A stretch of DNA of 64,000 bases from an uncultured Clostridia bacterium (GCA_948466345.1 CAOKAC010000009.1:1-64000), one strand, 5' to 3'; counted from the first letter of the stretch, positions 17,033 to 26,232 are shown. Program-made: numbers and translations. The notes: generated by a model not told the origin, from the letters alone.

Positions 17033-18727
17033 TCAAATATTTTTCAGCAGTTCCCTGGCTGCTGTATATTGATTTTCAGTCACTTCTATGCCCCCGATGA
17101 TCCGGGCTAGTTCCGCCACCCGCTCTTCTTTGCCAAGCGGACGAACGTCGCTCTCGGCTCTGCAGTCCACTTCTTTTTTTTCAATCAGTAGATGCTGATG
17201 GGCATGAGCCGCAACTTGCGCTGCGTGGGTTACACAGATAACTTGTGCCCCCTTAGACAGTTCACGTAGTTTTATGCCGATTCTCTCTGCAGTTCCACCA
17301 GACACCCCCGTATCAATCTCATCAAAAATTACCGTTCCCGCTCCTACCTTTTTCGCCTGGGCGCTCTTAAGGGCCAACATTATTCTGGACATTTCCCCCC
17401 CGGAAGCCGTTTTTGACAAAGACTGGGGTGCGTCTCCTGGATTGGTAACCACAGTAAAATCAACTTCGTCTATTCCCAGTGCAGTAAATTTTTCCTTCCC
17501 GTTCTCACGCATAGGACGGATATCCACATAAAATCGAACCTTTGGCATGTCCAAAAAACGAAGGGTATCCATCACGTCATCTCCTAGACGCATCGCCGCT
17601 TTCCGCCGATGGGCGCTTAACGCTTCAGCTGCTTCCTTTCCCTTTTTGGCAAGACGTTTGTATTCACACTCAAGCTCCTCCAGCCAGCTTTCACCCATCT
17701 CGATATCAGATAGCTTTTTCGCTGCATTTTCCCGAAAAGAAATTACGTCCTCCAGACTGCCGCCATATTTCTTTTTTAGGCGGGATATAAGACTTAGACG
17801 GCCTTCTATCCGATCAAGCTGACGCTCCGGATCCTCTCCGTCCAACTCATCCAAATCGATAACATCTCTTGCCCGTTCCGCAATATCTATCAGTTCGATT
17901 CGATATTCCATAAGTAGTGCAGCGGCTTCGCTTGCACCGTCCATAATACCGTCCAACTGCTGGAGCGCAGTAGAAGCCCGTTCCAGCAGGTACGCTGCAG
18001 AAGCTCCCTTATCTGAAGGCGCAAGTGCCCGGTGGACAAGATTTGCATTCTTTGCAATCTGCTCTCGTCCCCGCAGTTTCTCCCGCAGTTTTTCCAATTT
18101 TTCCTCTTCTCCTGCATCCGCAATACGCGCTTTGTCTATTTCAGATATCTGATACTTTAAAATATCAATCATCATAGAGCGTTCTTCCATAGACTGACGT
18201 AACTGTGCAATTTCATTGCGCTTATTGACCATTTCAGAATAAACTGCACTGTAGATTTGAAGTAACCCTTGGCTTTCCCCGTAATCGTCCAAAATACGCA
18301 CATATACATGCGGATCATACAAAGAAGCTGTTTCTTCCTGCCCATGAAGGGCTAAAAGCCTTTCTGTACACCTTCGCAGTTGGGACAGAGATACACTTTT
18401 TCCATTGATCTTTGCCCCATTCCTTCCATCAATAGACAGCGTTCTTTTTAGTGTAAGCTCTCCGTTCTCATCCGGGTATATATCAATAGAGGACAACTCC
18501 CCGCCTTCATCTCCTAAATCGGAAAAAATAGCTGTCACAGAAGCGCCGGTTTCGCCGTGACGGATCAGATCTCGCTGCCCTTTTGCACCTAGAAGCAGTG
18601 AAATACTATCTATAATAATAGACTTTCCGGCGCCGGTTTCGCCGGTCAGCACTGTAAAACCGCTGCCAAACTCAATATCCAGTGTTTTTGCAACGGCAAT
18701 GTTTTCAATGGACAGAGCGCGCAGCAT
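17033..18727 (-). CDS. recN: DNA repair protein RecN
   Basis: SMC-like ATPase acting early at DNA double-strand breaks. Walker A is GETGAGKS (29-36) after the family start MLRALSIENIAV. The two central coiled-coil arms run at about 155-225 and 300-365. The C-terminal half has the ABC signature SKTASGGEMSRIMLALK and Walker B VIFDEIDTGVSGGTAERIG. 564 residues is normal. It ends the nusB-to-argR-type block typical of Clostridia. The gap to argR is 51 bases without an obvious terminator, so co-transcription is likely. Confidence 0.96.
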   Translation of the reverse strand: MLRALSIENIAVAKTLDIEFGSGFTVLTGETGAGKSIIIDSISLLLGAKGQRDLIRHGETGASVTAIFSDLGDEGGELSSIDIYPDENGELTLKRTLSIDGRNGAKINGKSVSLSQLRRCTERLLALHGQEETASLYDPHVYVRILDDYGESQGLLQIYSAVYSEMVNKRNEIAQLRQSMEERSMMIDILKYQISEIDKARIADAGEEEKLEKLREKLRGREQIAKNANLVHRALAPSDKGASAAYLLERASTALQQLDGIMDGASEAAALLMEYRIELIDIAERARDVIDLDELDGEDPERQLDRIEGRLSLISRLKKKYGGSLEDVISFRENAAKKLSDIEMGESWLEELECEYKRLAKKGKEAAEALSAHRRKAAMRLGDDVMDTLRFLDMPKVRFYVDIRPMRENGKEKFTALGIDEVDFTVVTNPGDAPQSLSKTASGGEMSRIMLALKSAQAKKVGAGTVIFDEIDTGVSGGTAERIGIKLRELSKGAQVICVTHAAQVAAHAHQHLLIEKKEVDCRAESDVRPLGKEERVAELARIIGGIEVTENQYTAARELLKNI

Positions 18728-18778
18728 TTTGTTGCATCTCCTTCACTATAGTAACATGCCTTTCATAATAAAAAACAA

Positions 18779-19234
18779 TTATTTCTCTATCATCTTTCGA
18801 ATATCCGCCGCAACCTGCGCCGCGCCGGAACCACTGCGAACAGCTAAAAATAAGGTATCGTCTCCGGCAACGCAGCCTAGTACAGAAGGGATATGCATAG
18901 CATCTAATCCCGCCGCAACCGCCTGCGCCATGCCCGGATACGTTTTCACTACAACCAGGTTCATCGCATAGTCAGCGCTGATGATGGACGCAACCAGCGT
19001 GTGACTGTATGCAAAATGTCCATTCACACTGCCCTGCGGCTTTTGGACGATATACTTATATCGCCCGCTGTCTGTCATGATCTTTTGCAGCTTCATTTCT
19101 CGAATGTCTCTGGAAACAGTGGCCTGGGTGACATTGAAACCCTCCCGCTGCAATGCATCAATCAATTCCTCTTGGGTCTCAATTTCTCCCATCTCTATTA
19201 TTTCCAAAATTTTATTTTGCCGGTTCGTTTTCAT
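18779..19234 (-). CDS. argR: Arginine repressor ArgR/AhrC
   Basis: Arginine-sensing hexameric transcription regulator. The N-terminal winged helix (KTNRQNKILEIIEMGEIETQ, then FNVTQATVSRDIREM) binds ARG boxes. The C-terminal domain carries the arginine-binding and oligomerisation motif CVAGDDTLFL. The ATG at 19234 gives 151 residues and has GGAG eight bases upstream; an ATG at 19246 is in frame but poorly placed. Its position beside recN is a conserved clostridial arrangement. No arg biosynthesis genes lie in this window. Confidence 0.95.
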   Translation of the reverse strand: MKTNRQNKILEIIEMGEIETQEELIDALQREGFNVTQATVSRDIREMKLQKIMTDSGRYKYIVQKPQGSVNGHFAYSHTLVASIISADYAMNLVVVKTYPGMAQAVAAGLDAMHIPSVLGCVAGDDTLFLAVRSGSGAAQVAADIRKMIEK

Positions 19235-19289
19235 AGAAATCTCCATTCCGCTTTTTGCACAACTCCCAATTCGCTTTTGTGTTTATAGA

Positions 19290-19532
19290 TCATTCCTTAA
19301 TTTTATGTGCGGTAATAATTGTATAGCTATGTGCATTCACGGTTATTCTGCAATTGCTTACCGTAATATACCCATTTTTTCCTAACCTTTTAATTTTTGC
19401 ATTTTTGTCTAGGGTTTGTATTCTGCACCATTGAACGATATCATACGTTTCAATCTGTAAGTTCTTTTTTATACGGTCCACACCCAACACTGTTGTATGG
19501 AGTTTATCAATATTCTCAATTAAACTGTCCAT
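19290..19532 (-). CDS. DUF3781-like small protein
   Basis: An 80-residue basic protein. The opening LIENIDKLHTTVLGVDRIKK and the ending ITVNAHSYTIITAHKIK match my memory of the DUF3781 family, small proteins of unknown function in Firmicutes. It separates nadK from argR, which are normally adjacent in this operon, and the surrounding DNA (about 19260-19660) is visibly more AT-rich than its neighbours. A possible extended -10 (TGGTAAAAT) lies upstream near 19590, suggesting its own transcription. Function unknown. Confidence 0.72.
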   Translation of the reverse strand: MDSLIENIDKLHTTVLGVDRIKKNLQIETYDIVQWCRIQTLDKNAKIKRLGKNGYITVSNCRITVNAHSYTIITAHKIKE

Positions 19533-19648
19533 TTTAATACTACCGTACCTCTAAAGTTATTTCAATATGTATATAAATACTACCTACTGAATTTTACCAT
19601 AAACACGAAGTCAAATTAGGACTTACACAATATGCATTTTACTCATTA

Positions 19649-20479
19649 TTAACTACCTGACAGCTTGGAATTTAAAATCTCTACAAAATTCTTTTTTCCT
19701 GGCCAGACGAGGGGGACTGTATGTGCACTCTTTTCAATACGGATCACATCTCCGTCTAAAATTTCCAATACCTCTTTTCCATCTACAGATAAATAAATGG
19801 AGTTATTCCTGCAACGCATATTTCGAATTTCTAAAATAGCATTATCCCCATAAATAATCGGCCTGCTGTTCAAATTGTGGCAACAAATCGGCGTTGCACA
19901 TATGCAGGACAGCATTGGATCCAGCACTGGACCTCCGGCAGACATGGAATATGCGCTGGAACCAGTGGGTGTCGCAATCACAATCCCATCTGACCGCAGA
20001 GATTGGGAAAACCTGCCACTGCAATATACATCAAAATATAGGAGCCTTGGAATGGGTCCATTAGAAAGTACTACATCGTTTAGGGCAGGATGGGTAGAAG
20101 ACATCGTTTGACCATCTCGAATAACAGCGACATCCAACATCATCCGCCGCTGAATTTCAAAATCCCCCCGGATTACCTGCAGAAGACTGTCTGTGTCTGC
20201 CGCCTCAATTCCTGCCATATACCCCACATGGCCAAAATTCACGCCTACAATGGGAACATGCATGCTGGCGGTTACTCTGGAAACGTCAATAATCGTTCCG
20301 TCCCCTCCAAGCACTACAAGCAAGTCCGCCCCCGCATAGGCCTGCAGATCAGCACCGGTCTCCGGCAGTGGAACAATCTCAGCTGCGGGTCCCCAACTAC
20401 AGATTTTTTCCCGCAGCGCTTCAACCACACCTACTGGTATATTCTTCTTGGGATTTGGCAACAGGAATATCTTTTTCAT
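19649..20479 (-). CDS. nadK: NAD kinase
   Basis: Phosphorylates NAD+ to NADP+. The diagnostic GGDGT loop is at residues 58-62 (LLVVLGGDGTIID). The second block is SDGIVIATPTGSSAYSMSAGGP, with the conserved VDGKE further on. The ATG at 20479 overlaps the tlyA stop as ATGA, and GGAGG lies about ten bases upstream inside tlyA, so translation is coupled. The 276 residues fit the family. It is followed by a DUF3781-like gene instead of argR. Confidence 0.95.
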   Translation of the reverse strand: MKKIFLLPNPKKNIPVGVVEALREKICSWGPAAEIVPLPETGADLQAYAGADLLVVLGGDGTIIDVSRVTASMHVPIVGVNFGHVGYMAGIEAADTDSLLQVIRGDFEIQRRMMLDVAVIRDGQTMSSTHPALNDVVLSNGPIPRLLYFDVYCSGRFSQSLRSDGIVIATPTGSSAYSMSAGGPVLDPMLSCICATPICCHNLNSRPIIYGDNAILEIRNMRCRNNSIYLSVDGKEVLEILDGDVIRIEKSAHTVPLVWPGKKNFVEILNSKLSGS

Positions 20480-21249
20480 GGCCGGCAAACCTCCAAAATT
20501 TTTTGTTCATCTACATGGATTTCCCCACCCTGTCTGCAATAAAGGAGAAATTCTCGATTTCCATCGCCTCCTTGAACAGGAGAGGAGATCAGCCCTGTCG
20601 GAGCCAATGCAAGTGCCGCCGCGCATGCAGCAACGCCGCATATCGCATCCCGATGGAAACGCCAGTCTTTTACGATTCCATTTTTAGAAAGGCCGCTTTG
20701 GCCACATTCAAATTGCGGTTTAATTAGACTGATCAATATGCCATTCGTTTTTATAAGAGGAACAAGAGATGGTAAAATCAATTTTTGAGAAATAAAAGAA
20801 ACATCCATGACACATATGTCACAAGTCTCCCCAATATCGGCAGCTTGCAGTGTACGAGCATTGCACTGCTCCATGCTGACTACACGAGGATCCTCTGCAA
20901 GAGAGGGGGCCAACTGTCCTACCCCGCTATCCACAGCGTATACCCTGCGTGCGCCCCGACGAAGCAAACAATCTGTAAAACCACCGCTGGATGCACCGAT
21001 ATCCAAAGCACACATTCCGGCAGGGTTTACCTGAAAGTGCTCCAATGCTGCTTCCAACTTCATGCCCCCCCGGCTTACATATGTATAAGGGACTCCAGTT
21101 ACCACAACTATCTCTTTATCATCAACCTCAAAAGCCGGTTTTTGAATCACCTGTCCCCCTACTTTTACATATCCGTCCGCGATCAACGCTTTTGCAAAGC
21201 TTCTGCTCTTTGCAAGTCCCTTCTGCGCCAAATATTGATCTAATCTCAT
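20476..21249 (-). CDS. tlyA: TlyA-family rRNA 2'-O-methyltransferase
   Basis: TlyA enzymes carry an N-terminal S4 RNA-binding domain and an FtsJ-like SAM methyltransferase domain, and methylate ribosomal RNA in mycobacteria; older annotations call them haemolysins. Here S4 is residues 1-60 (RLDQYLAQKGLAKSRSFAKA). The SAM site is ALDIGASSGGFTDCLL, with the family's VYAVDSGVGQL and a catalytic Lys in SLIKPQFE. The ATG at 21249 overlaps the ispA stop (ATGA). An alternative upstream start at 21285 would add 12 residues inside ispA. The 257 residues are typical. Confidence 0.93.
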   Translation of the reverse strand: MRLDQYLAQKGLAKSRSFAKALIADGYVKVGGQVIQKPAFEVDDKEIVVVTGVPYTYVSRGGMKLEAALEHFQVNPAGMCALDIGASSGGFTDCLLRRGARRVYAVDSGVGQLAPSLAEDPRVVSMEQCNARTLQAADIGETCDICVMDVSFISQKLILPSLVPLIKTNGILISLIKPQFECGQSGLSKNGIVKDWRFHRDAICGVAACAAALALAPTGLISSPVQGGDGNREFLLYCRQGGEIHVDEQKILEVCRP

Positions 21250-22133
21250 TTTTTCCGATTCAACAAATACATAGGCAGTTGACAAATACTGTCGCTGTTT
21301 TCATAACCTGCAAACAAAGCCGATGATTCCTGGCTGAGGCGCCGAGCCTCTTCAAACGCCTCTTCCTGCGACAAAAACTTCAATACGGTGCACTTTCCGT
21401 TTTTGACATCGCTTCCAACGGGTTTACCAAGTTCTTCCGCTGTGCTGTTTACGTCTAACAAATCATCTACAATCTGAAAGGCTAAACCCACGTTTTGCGC
21501 ATATATCTCCAGCTTTTTTTCTGTATCTGGATTCGGTATGCCTTTTGCAGCATAGTATCCCAAAAGGCATGCAGCTTCCATTAACGCGCTCGTTTTCAAT
21601 CGGTGCAGCATTTTTAAAGCATCATAATCCTGAATGTCCTTAGCCAAATCCATCTGCTGTCCAGCACACATGCCTAGTGCTCCGGCGCATCGAGAAAGTG
21701 CCTGCACAGCCAACGAATTAGCGTTATACGACTCTTTTGTACCATGGTTGCCAATACAATAAAACGCTTGTGTCAGCAAAGCATCGCCAGCAAGAAGGGC
21801 TACTGTCTCCCCAAACTTTTTATGGCAGGATGGCCTTCCTCTGCGCATGTCGTCATTGTCCATACAAGGTAAATCATCGTGTACTAAAGAATATCCATGG
21901 ACCATTTCCATTGCACAGGCATAGTCTGCCGCATCCTCCGGAATGCCGCCAAACATGCAGCAAAATTCTATCGTAAGAAAAGCTCGAATACGCTTGCCTC
22001 CTCTAAGAACAGCATACCGCATCGCCTGGGTCATAGGACTTTCCATTAACAGTATATTTGCAGACAGCTGTCTCTCCAACGCTTCTTCCACAAAGGAGGC
22101 ACACCAGGTAAGTCTTTGTTCCAATGTTTTCAT
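21246..22133 (-). CDS. ispA: Polyprenyl (farnesyl-type) diphosphate synthase
   Basis: Head-to-tail prenyltransferase making farnesyl or geranyl diphosphate for undecaprenyl carrier synthesis. The first Asp-rich motif is DDLPCMDNDDMRRG (from residue 86), with two residues between the Asp pairs as in bacterial FPP synthases. The second is FQIVDDLLD. RGGKRIR is the diphosphate-binding loop. ATG 22133 follows GAGGAG with eight-base spacing and gives 295 residues. It is placed between xseB and tlyA as in many Clostridia. No dxs gene follows. Confidence 0.94.
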   Translation of the reverse strand: MKTLEQRLTWCASFVEEALERQLSANILLMESPMTQAMRYAVLRGGKRIRAFLTIEFCCMFGGIPEDAADYACAMEMVHGYSLVHDDLPCMDNDDMRRGRPSCHKKFGETVALLAGDALLTQAFYCIGNHGTKESYNANSLAVQALSRCAGALGMCAGQQMDLAKDIQDYDALKMLHRLKTSALMEAACLLGYYAAKGIPNPDTEKKLEIYAQNVGLAFQIVDDLLDVNSTAEELGKPVGSDVKNGKCTVLKFLSQEEAFEEARRLSQESSALFAGYENSDSICQLPMYLLNRKK

Positions 22134-22143
22134 AGGATTCTCC

Positions 22144-22392
22144 TCAAGGTGATGGCGCATCAAAAGTTTTTTCCACCATAGCGCCTCCCTCTTCTGTTAC
22201 TATCTTGATTCGCTGCTGTGCTCCGTCCAGTTTTCCGTTACAAAGCCGCACTAAGGCAACACCCTCTTCAAAAAGGGCTAACGAATCGTCTAATGCCGCT
22301 GTCCCGCTTTCCAAGGAACCAACAATTTCTTCCAGTCTTGCAAGGGCAGTTTCAAAAGTCATCTGCTGTAATTTTTCTTGATCCATGTCCAC
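22144..22392 (-). CDS. xseB: Exodeoxyribonuclease VII small subunit
   Basis: Small helical subunit of the single-strand-specific exonuclease VII. The sequence TFETALARLEEIVGSLESG...LDDSLALFEEGVALVRLC is the family signature across nearly the whole 82 residues. It starts at GTG 22392 with AAGGAG six bases before it; an ATG two codons later is possible. It sits 10 bases after xseA and 10 before ispA, so the three are one operon. Confidence 0.95.
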   Translation of the reverse strand: MDMDQEKLQQMTFETALARLEEIVGSLESGTAALDDSLALFEEGVALVRLCNGKLDGAQQRIKIVTEEGGAMVEKTFDAPSP

Positions 22393-22402
22393 ACTGGTCT
22401 CC

Positions 22403-23638
22403 TTACATCTTTTTTTCTAATGGCCGTACAGAATGTATCTTTGCTTTTGTCTCTCCGTCCGCCATTTGAATTGAAAGCTCATCACCTATTCTAATATGGT
22501 GGACAGATTTGATAATCTTACCTTCCTCATTGAAAGCTGCACAAAAACCTCTGGTAAGAACAGCCATAGGATTCAACGCGCTTAGCTTTCCGCTTGCAGT
22601 CGCCAATTCTCCCTGTTTCTTTTCTAGTTCACGTTGGATCGCCGGGTCTATACGCTGTATCAAAGAAAGTACCGCCATCCGCCTATCCTCAATAGTATTC
22701 ATGGGAGAAAGAAGAGCGCGAGAGGTACTGCTGCGAAGAAGCCGCTGGCGATATCCCTCCAACGTCCGCCCAAGTACCGCCTGTTCTCTGGAAATAATAT
22801 TTAAAAATTTCTGCTTCAATTCCGCTGTATCCGGGACAGCAATCTCCGCCGCTGCGGACGGGGTAGGTGCACGCCGGTCTGCCACAAAATCGCAGATTGT
22901 AAAGTCAGTTTCATGGCCTACCGCAGAGATAAGCGGAATTTGTGACGCGGCAGTGGCTCTAGCCACAAGCTCCGTATTGAACGCCCACAAATCCTCCACC
23001 GATCCGCCGCCACGTCCTACAATCAGCACATCTGCAGAGTTTGTATCATTAAAATATGCAATTCCCGCCGCTACACTTGCAGGCGCATCCGGTCCCTGCA
23101 CCAGCGCTGGATACAGCACCAGCTTTGCATAGGGAAACCGCCGCCGGCAAATATGGATGATATCCCGTACTGCGGCACCGGTGGGAGATGTCACGATACC
23201 TACTACAGAAGGTATTTTGGGCAATGGCTTTTTTCTCTCGTCTGCAAAAAGCCCTTCGCTCTCCAATTTGCGCTTGAGCTGCTCAAAAGCAATATATAAA
23301 GCGCCAACGCCGTCCGGCTCCATGGAATCCGCATAAAGCTGATATGCCCCGTCCCGTACGAATGCAGAAATTCTTCCATGGGCGATCACCTTCATACCAT
23401 TTTCCGGCATGAATTCCATCTTTTGCGCGCTGGACCGGAACATAACGCTTTTTAGTGCGCTGTCTGCATCTTTTAATGTAAAGTAAAAATGTCCGGAAGA
23501 ATGGGCTTTAAAATTAGAGATTTCACCTTTGATATAGATGTCCGACAAAGGCGGGTTTACATCAATCAAATCCTTTATAAATTGATTGAGCTCTGTAACA
23601 GTCAATGGACTTGGAAACCGCATATCACTCACATCCAT
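22403..23638 (-). CDS. xseA: Exodeoxyribonuclease VII large subunit
   Basis: Catalytic subunit of exonuclease VII. It has an N-terminal OB fold (IYIKGEISNFKAHSSGHFYF), a catalytic domain with GIVTSPTGAAVRDI and VGRGGGSVEDLWAFN, then VGHETDFTICDFVADRRAPT, and a long C-terminal coiled coil followed by a short domain (NPMAVLTRGF). The ATG at 23638 (MDVSDMRF) gives 411 residues, the family size; neighbouring starts at 23650 and 23623 cannot be excluded. The start overlaps the end of the TsaD-like gene by 14 bases in another frame. Confidence 0.93.
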   Translation of the reverse strand: MDVSDMRFPSPLTVTELNQFIKDLIDVNPPLSDIYIKGEISNFKAHSSGHFYFTLKDADSALKSVMFRSSAQKMEFMPENGMKVIAHGRISAFVRDGAYQLYADSMEPDGVGALYIAFEQLKRKLESEGLFADERKKPLPKIPSVVGIVTSPTGAAVRDIIHICRRRFPYAKLVLYPALVQGPDAPASVAAGIAYFNDTNSADVLIVGRGGGSVEDLWAFNTELVARATAASQIPLISAVGHETDFTICDFVADRRAPTPSAAAEIAVPDTAELKQKFLNIISREQAVLGRTLEGYRQRLLRSSTSRALLSPMNTIEDRRMAVLSLIQRIDPAIQRELEKKQGELATASGKLSALNPMAVLTRGFCAAFNEEGKIIKSVHHIRIGDELSIQMADGETKAKIHSVRPLEKKM

Positions 23639-24599
23639 CCCATCGCCCATACCTTTCTTTATATTTATGCAACGCCAGCAGTGCCGTGCCTGCCGCGTTG
23701 TCCGATGAAAATGCCGGTGCGGCAAAGCTACCCCAAGCAGACAGCGCCTCTCGTATATAACTGCAGCTCATTACGCCGCCGGCATATACAATTGGAAGCC
23801 CTGGATATATCTTCAACAGGTGCTTTGTCAGTATCAGTAGTGTTTGCTGCACAGATTGCAGCACAAATGCTGCACAGGCTCCCACATTTCCACTTTTCTC
23901 AAACATTTCGCAAGCCTTGTTTTCCAGGCCGGATAAATTGCAATATAATCCTTTGACAGATGGTTTACAGGGTTTTATCTGATCCATAAACGGCGCTGCA
24001 GCCTGTTCCATAGCAGGACCAGCGGGAAAGGACATTCCCATCATCACTCCTGCCCGATCAATTATCTGCCCAGCGTTGAGATCCAACGTACCGCCAATTT
24101 TTTCTATAGAAAAAATTGTATTCTTGTCGGGATGTACCAACAAAATTTCCGTTGTTCCGCCGGACACGTGGAAGGCTGCAAAAGGCAGACGTATATGTTC
24201 CATTTTTCCAGCCCCATACAGAGCCGCCATTACATGACCGCTCTGATGTGAAAAACCATACAAAGGGATATTTGCGGCGCAGGTTGCCGCGCTTGCTGCA
24301 GCCTGTCCTGCTAAAAAGCATGGCATATAGGATTCCGCCTCATCGCGGGGCGTTTTAGAATACCCTACAGCAAGGAGCTTTCTGCCGGCAAGCACTGTCT
24401 GAATTTCCTCTAAAACCTGCGGCAACTGTACTGTATGATGAAAGAGCGCCTCACTTTGGCGCAGCCCCCTGTTCCCCTTTACTACCGGAAGCAGCTTTTT
24501 TATGTTTGCCACAATTTCTCCGTCCAGTGTACACAAAGCTGCCGAAGTCGTATAATTGCTGGTATCAATTCCAAGAATCATTGCATTATTCTTGCACAT
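23625..24599 (-). CDS. TsaD/Kae1-like paralogue (peptidase M22 fold)
   Basis: It belongs to the ASKHA-fold Kae1/TsaD family, whose true members make the tRNA t6A modification. Seen here are the nucleotide-binding start ILGIDTSNYTTSAAL, the metal-binding HxxxH (GFSHQSGHVMAA), FHVSGGTTEILLV and YAGGVMSCSYIRE. It differs from standard TsaD in length (324 against about 340) and in the GHQSGH-type surroundings. Its setting between nusB and xseA suggests the operon-specific paralogue seen in Clostridia rather than the primary TsaD, which should be elsewhere with tsaB/tsaE. The ATG at 24599 has AGGA seven bases before it and overlaps the nusB end. Confidence 0.82.
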   Translation of the reverse strand: MCKNNAMILGIDTSNYTTSAALCTLDGEIVANIKKLLPVVKGNRGLRQSEALFHHTVQLPQVLEEIQTVLAGRKLLAVGYSKTPRDEAESYMPCFLAGQAAASAATCAANIPLYGFSHQSGHVMAALYGAGKMEHIRLPFAAFHVSGGTTEILLVHPDKNTIFSIEKIGGTLDLNAGQIIDRAGVMMGMSFPAGPAMEQAAAPFMDQIKPCKPSVKGLYCNLSGLENKACEMFEKSGNVGACAAFVLQSVQQTLLILTKHLLKIYPGLPIVYAGGVMSCSYIREALSAWGSFAAPAFSSDNAAGTALLALHKYKERYGRWDGCE

Positions 24600-25017
24600 T
24601 GCTGTCCTGCGTCTGGAAAAAGCCCTGATCTTTTGCGATTTGATTCAATATTCCGTTGACGAAAGCGGTAGATTTATCATCATTATACAGCTTAGAGATT
24701 TCCACTGCTTCATTAATCGCCACCTTTGCTGGGACATCTGCATAAAGCAACTCTCCAACGCACATCCGCAGCACAGCCCTCGTCACTGCCGACATTCTGG
24801 AAAGACGCCAGTTTTCCGCACTGGCTTCAATTAGCCTATCAATTTCTTCCTGATGCTCTACCGCTGTACTGTACAACGCTTTAACAAACACATGATTTCC
24901 TAATCCCCGATTACGCATAGCGCTCTCATAGATTTGGGTCCAATCTATTGCTTCTTTTTGAAAATCTGTTTCAAAAAGCAATTCAAAAGCGCAAATTCTG
25001 CTTTCACGTCTATTCAT
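24586..25017 (-). CDS. nusB: Transcription antitermination factor NusB
   Basis: Binds boxA RNA with NusE (S10) in rRNA antitermination. An all-helical protein; the family blocks SRICAFELLFETDF at the start and AVLRMCVGELLY, PAKVAINEAVEISKLY and STAFVNGILNQIA at the end are intact. ATG 25017 (MNRRES) has GAGGG about nine bases upstream and gives 143 residues. It is the first gene of the operon running to recN, with an excellent sigma-A promoter 48-76 bases upstream. Confidence 0.95.
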   Translation of the reverse strand: MNRRESRICAFELLFETDFQKEAIDWTQIYESAMRNRGLGNHVFVKALYSTAVEHQEEIDRLIEASAENWRLSRMSAVTRAVLRMCVGELLYADVPAKVAINEAVEISKLYNDDKSTAFVNGILNQIAKDQGFFQTQDSNVQE

Positions 25018-25064
25018 ACCAGACACCCTCAATTTTCATTTTTGTCCATAAGTATACACATTTT

Positions 25065-25093
25065 ATTATACAGAAAAAGCCAAGAAAAGTCAA
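25065..25093 (-). promoter_or_regulatory. Sigma-A promoter of the nusB-recN gene block
   Basis: Minus strand: TTGACT (25093-25088), exactly 17 bases, TATAAT (25070-25065). This is a near-consensus housekeeping promoter in the divergent gap between nusB and the M23 peptidase gene. Confidence 0.85.
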
Positions 25094-25215
25094 TGAATAT
25101 TCATTATAAATATACATGCTCTATCCAGTTTAGGAAAAGAGTGTCGCTTATATTATCGAGCTACTTTGGAATACTTTTGATAGTGGCGAAAATATTGCAA
25201 AAAGGAAGTTTTATC

Positions 25216-26184
25216 ATGTTTAAGAAAGCAATTGCATGTCTGCTGTCTGCTGTACTGCTGACAGCGGCAGTCCCGGCGGTCAGCGCACAGGATTATATAA
25301 AATGGATCGACTTTGACGTTAGTGAGACAGCCATGGGAGATGCGCTGGATTTTTGCATTACCGGGTACGAAAGCGGCACTCCCTGCTCGTTTTCGACTCT
25401 ATTAGCATGTCTTGCCGTAAAGTATGGCGGAAATTTTGAGCACTATAAAAAGACTGATTTAATAGAAATCGGTGAGAGCCTTCAAAAGGGAGAGGATCCA
25501 GCAAAAATTACAAACAATGAAAAATTATATACCTATTATTCCAATGCTTATGAAGCGGTGCTTGGGGGCATGGTAGGCGAATACACTGAATATACCGCAG
25601 AAGGAGACAACATCGGCAAAGAAGAAAAATACGGATTGATCGCATATTCTCCCATTGCGCAGGGATACAGCTACGCGCATTCCGACGATTTTGGCGTTGC
25701 CCGCTCCTACGGATATAAAAGAAACCATTTAGGCCATGATCTAATGGGCAGCGTAGGTACACCAATTGTCGCTGTAGAAGGCGGATATGTGGAGGCCTGC
25801 GGCTGGAACCAGTATGGTGGATGGCGTATTGGAATTCGTTCTTATGATGGGAAGCGATACTATTACTATGCGCATTTACGAAAAGGACATCCCTACAACG
25901 ATATGTACGAAGGCAAACAGGTTGATGCGGGAGAAGTGATTGGATATCTGGGAATGACTGGTTATTCCGCCAAAGAAAATACCAATAATATTAACACACC
26001 CCACCTTCATTACGGGCTGCAAATTATCTTTGATCCTGCGCAAAAGGATGGCTGGAATCAAATTTGGATCGATATGTATGCACTTACAAAATTTTTATAC
26101 AGGAATCGCGCGCCAAGCGTATCCACGGAAGACGGAGAACGTGTCAGCACCCGCTGGTCTGTAAATAAACAGCACCCCAACTGA
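25216..26184 (+). CDS. Secreted M23-family metallopeptidase-like protein
   Basis: Signal peptide at residues 1-24, then a ~120-residue helical region of unknown type, then a LytM/peptidase M23 domain at about 140-285. The zinc ligands are complete: HxxxD in NHLGHDLMG (His171, Asp175), YAHL, and HLH at 263-265. Such enzymes cut peptidoglycan cross-bridges or stems, and spore-formers use some (SpoIIQ, SpoIVFA-like) as scaffolds. The ATG at 25216 with AAAGGAAG eight bases upstream was chosen; the frame is open much further but those residues are not signal-like. A weak sigma-E-like pair lies near 25150-25180, too uncertain to list. Confidence 0.87.
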   Translation: MFKKAIACLLSAVLLTAAVPAVSAQDYIKWIDFDVSETAMGDALDFCITGYESGTPCSFSTLLACLAVKYGGNFEHYKKTDLIEIGESLQKGEDPAKITNNEKLYTYYSNAYEAVLGGMVGEYTEYTAEGDNIGKEEKYGLIAYSPIAQGYSYAHSDDFGVARSYGYKRNHLGHDLMGSVGTPIVAVEGGYVEACGWNQYGGWRIGIRSYDGKRYYYYAHLRKGHPYNDMYEGKQVDAGEVIGYLGMTGYSAKENTNNINTPHLHYGLQIIFDPAQKDGWNQIWIDMYALTKFLYRNRAPSVSTEDGERVSTRWSVNKQHPN

Positions 26185-26203
26185 TTTTTGTGCAAATCTC
26201 ATC

Positions 26204-26232
26204 TTGCATCTGTGACTGTTTCATGGTATCCT
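26204..26232 (+). promoter_or_regulatory. Sigma-A promoter before the DUF3021-like gene
   Basis: TTGCAT, 17 bases, TATCCT preceded by TGG (extended -10). It lies 30 bases before the ATG at 26262 and about 20 bases after the peptidase stop codon. Confidence 0.6.

Noticed and set aside
24934..25215. A longer N-terminus for the M23 peptidase gene
   Set aside because: The extra residues overlap nusB and its promoter and are not signal-like. The ATG at 25216 has a good RBS and is followed by a clean signal peptide.
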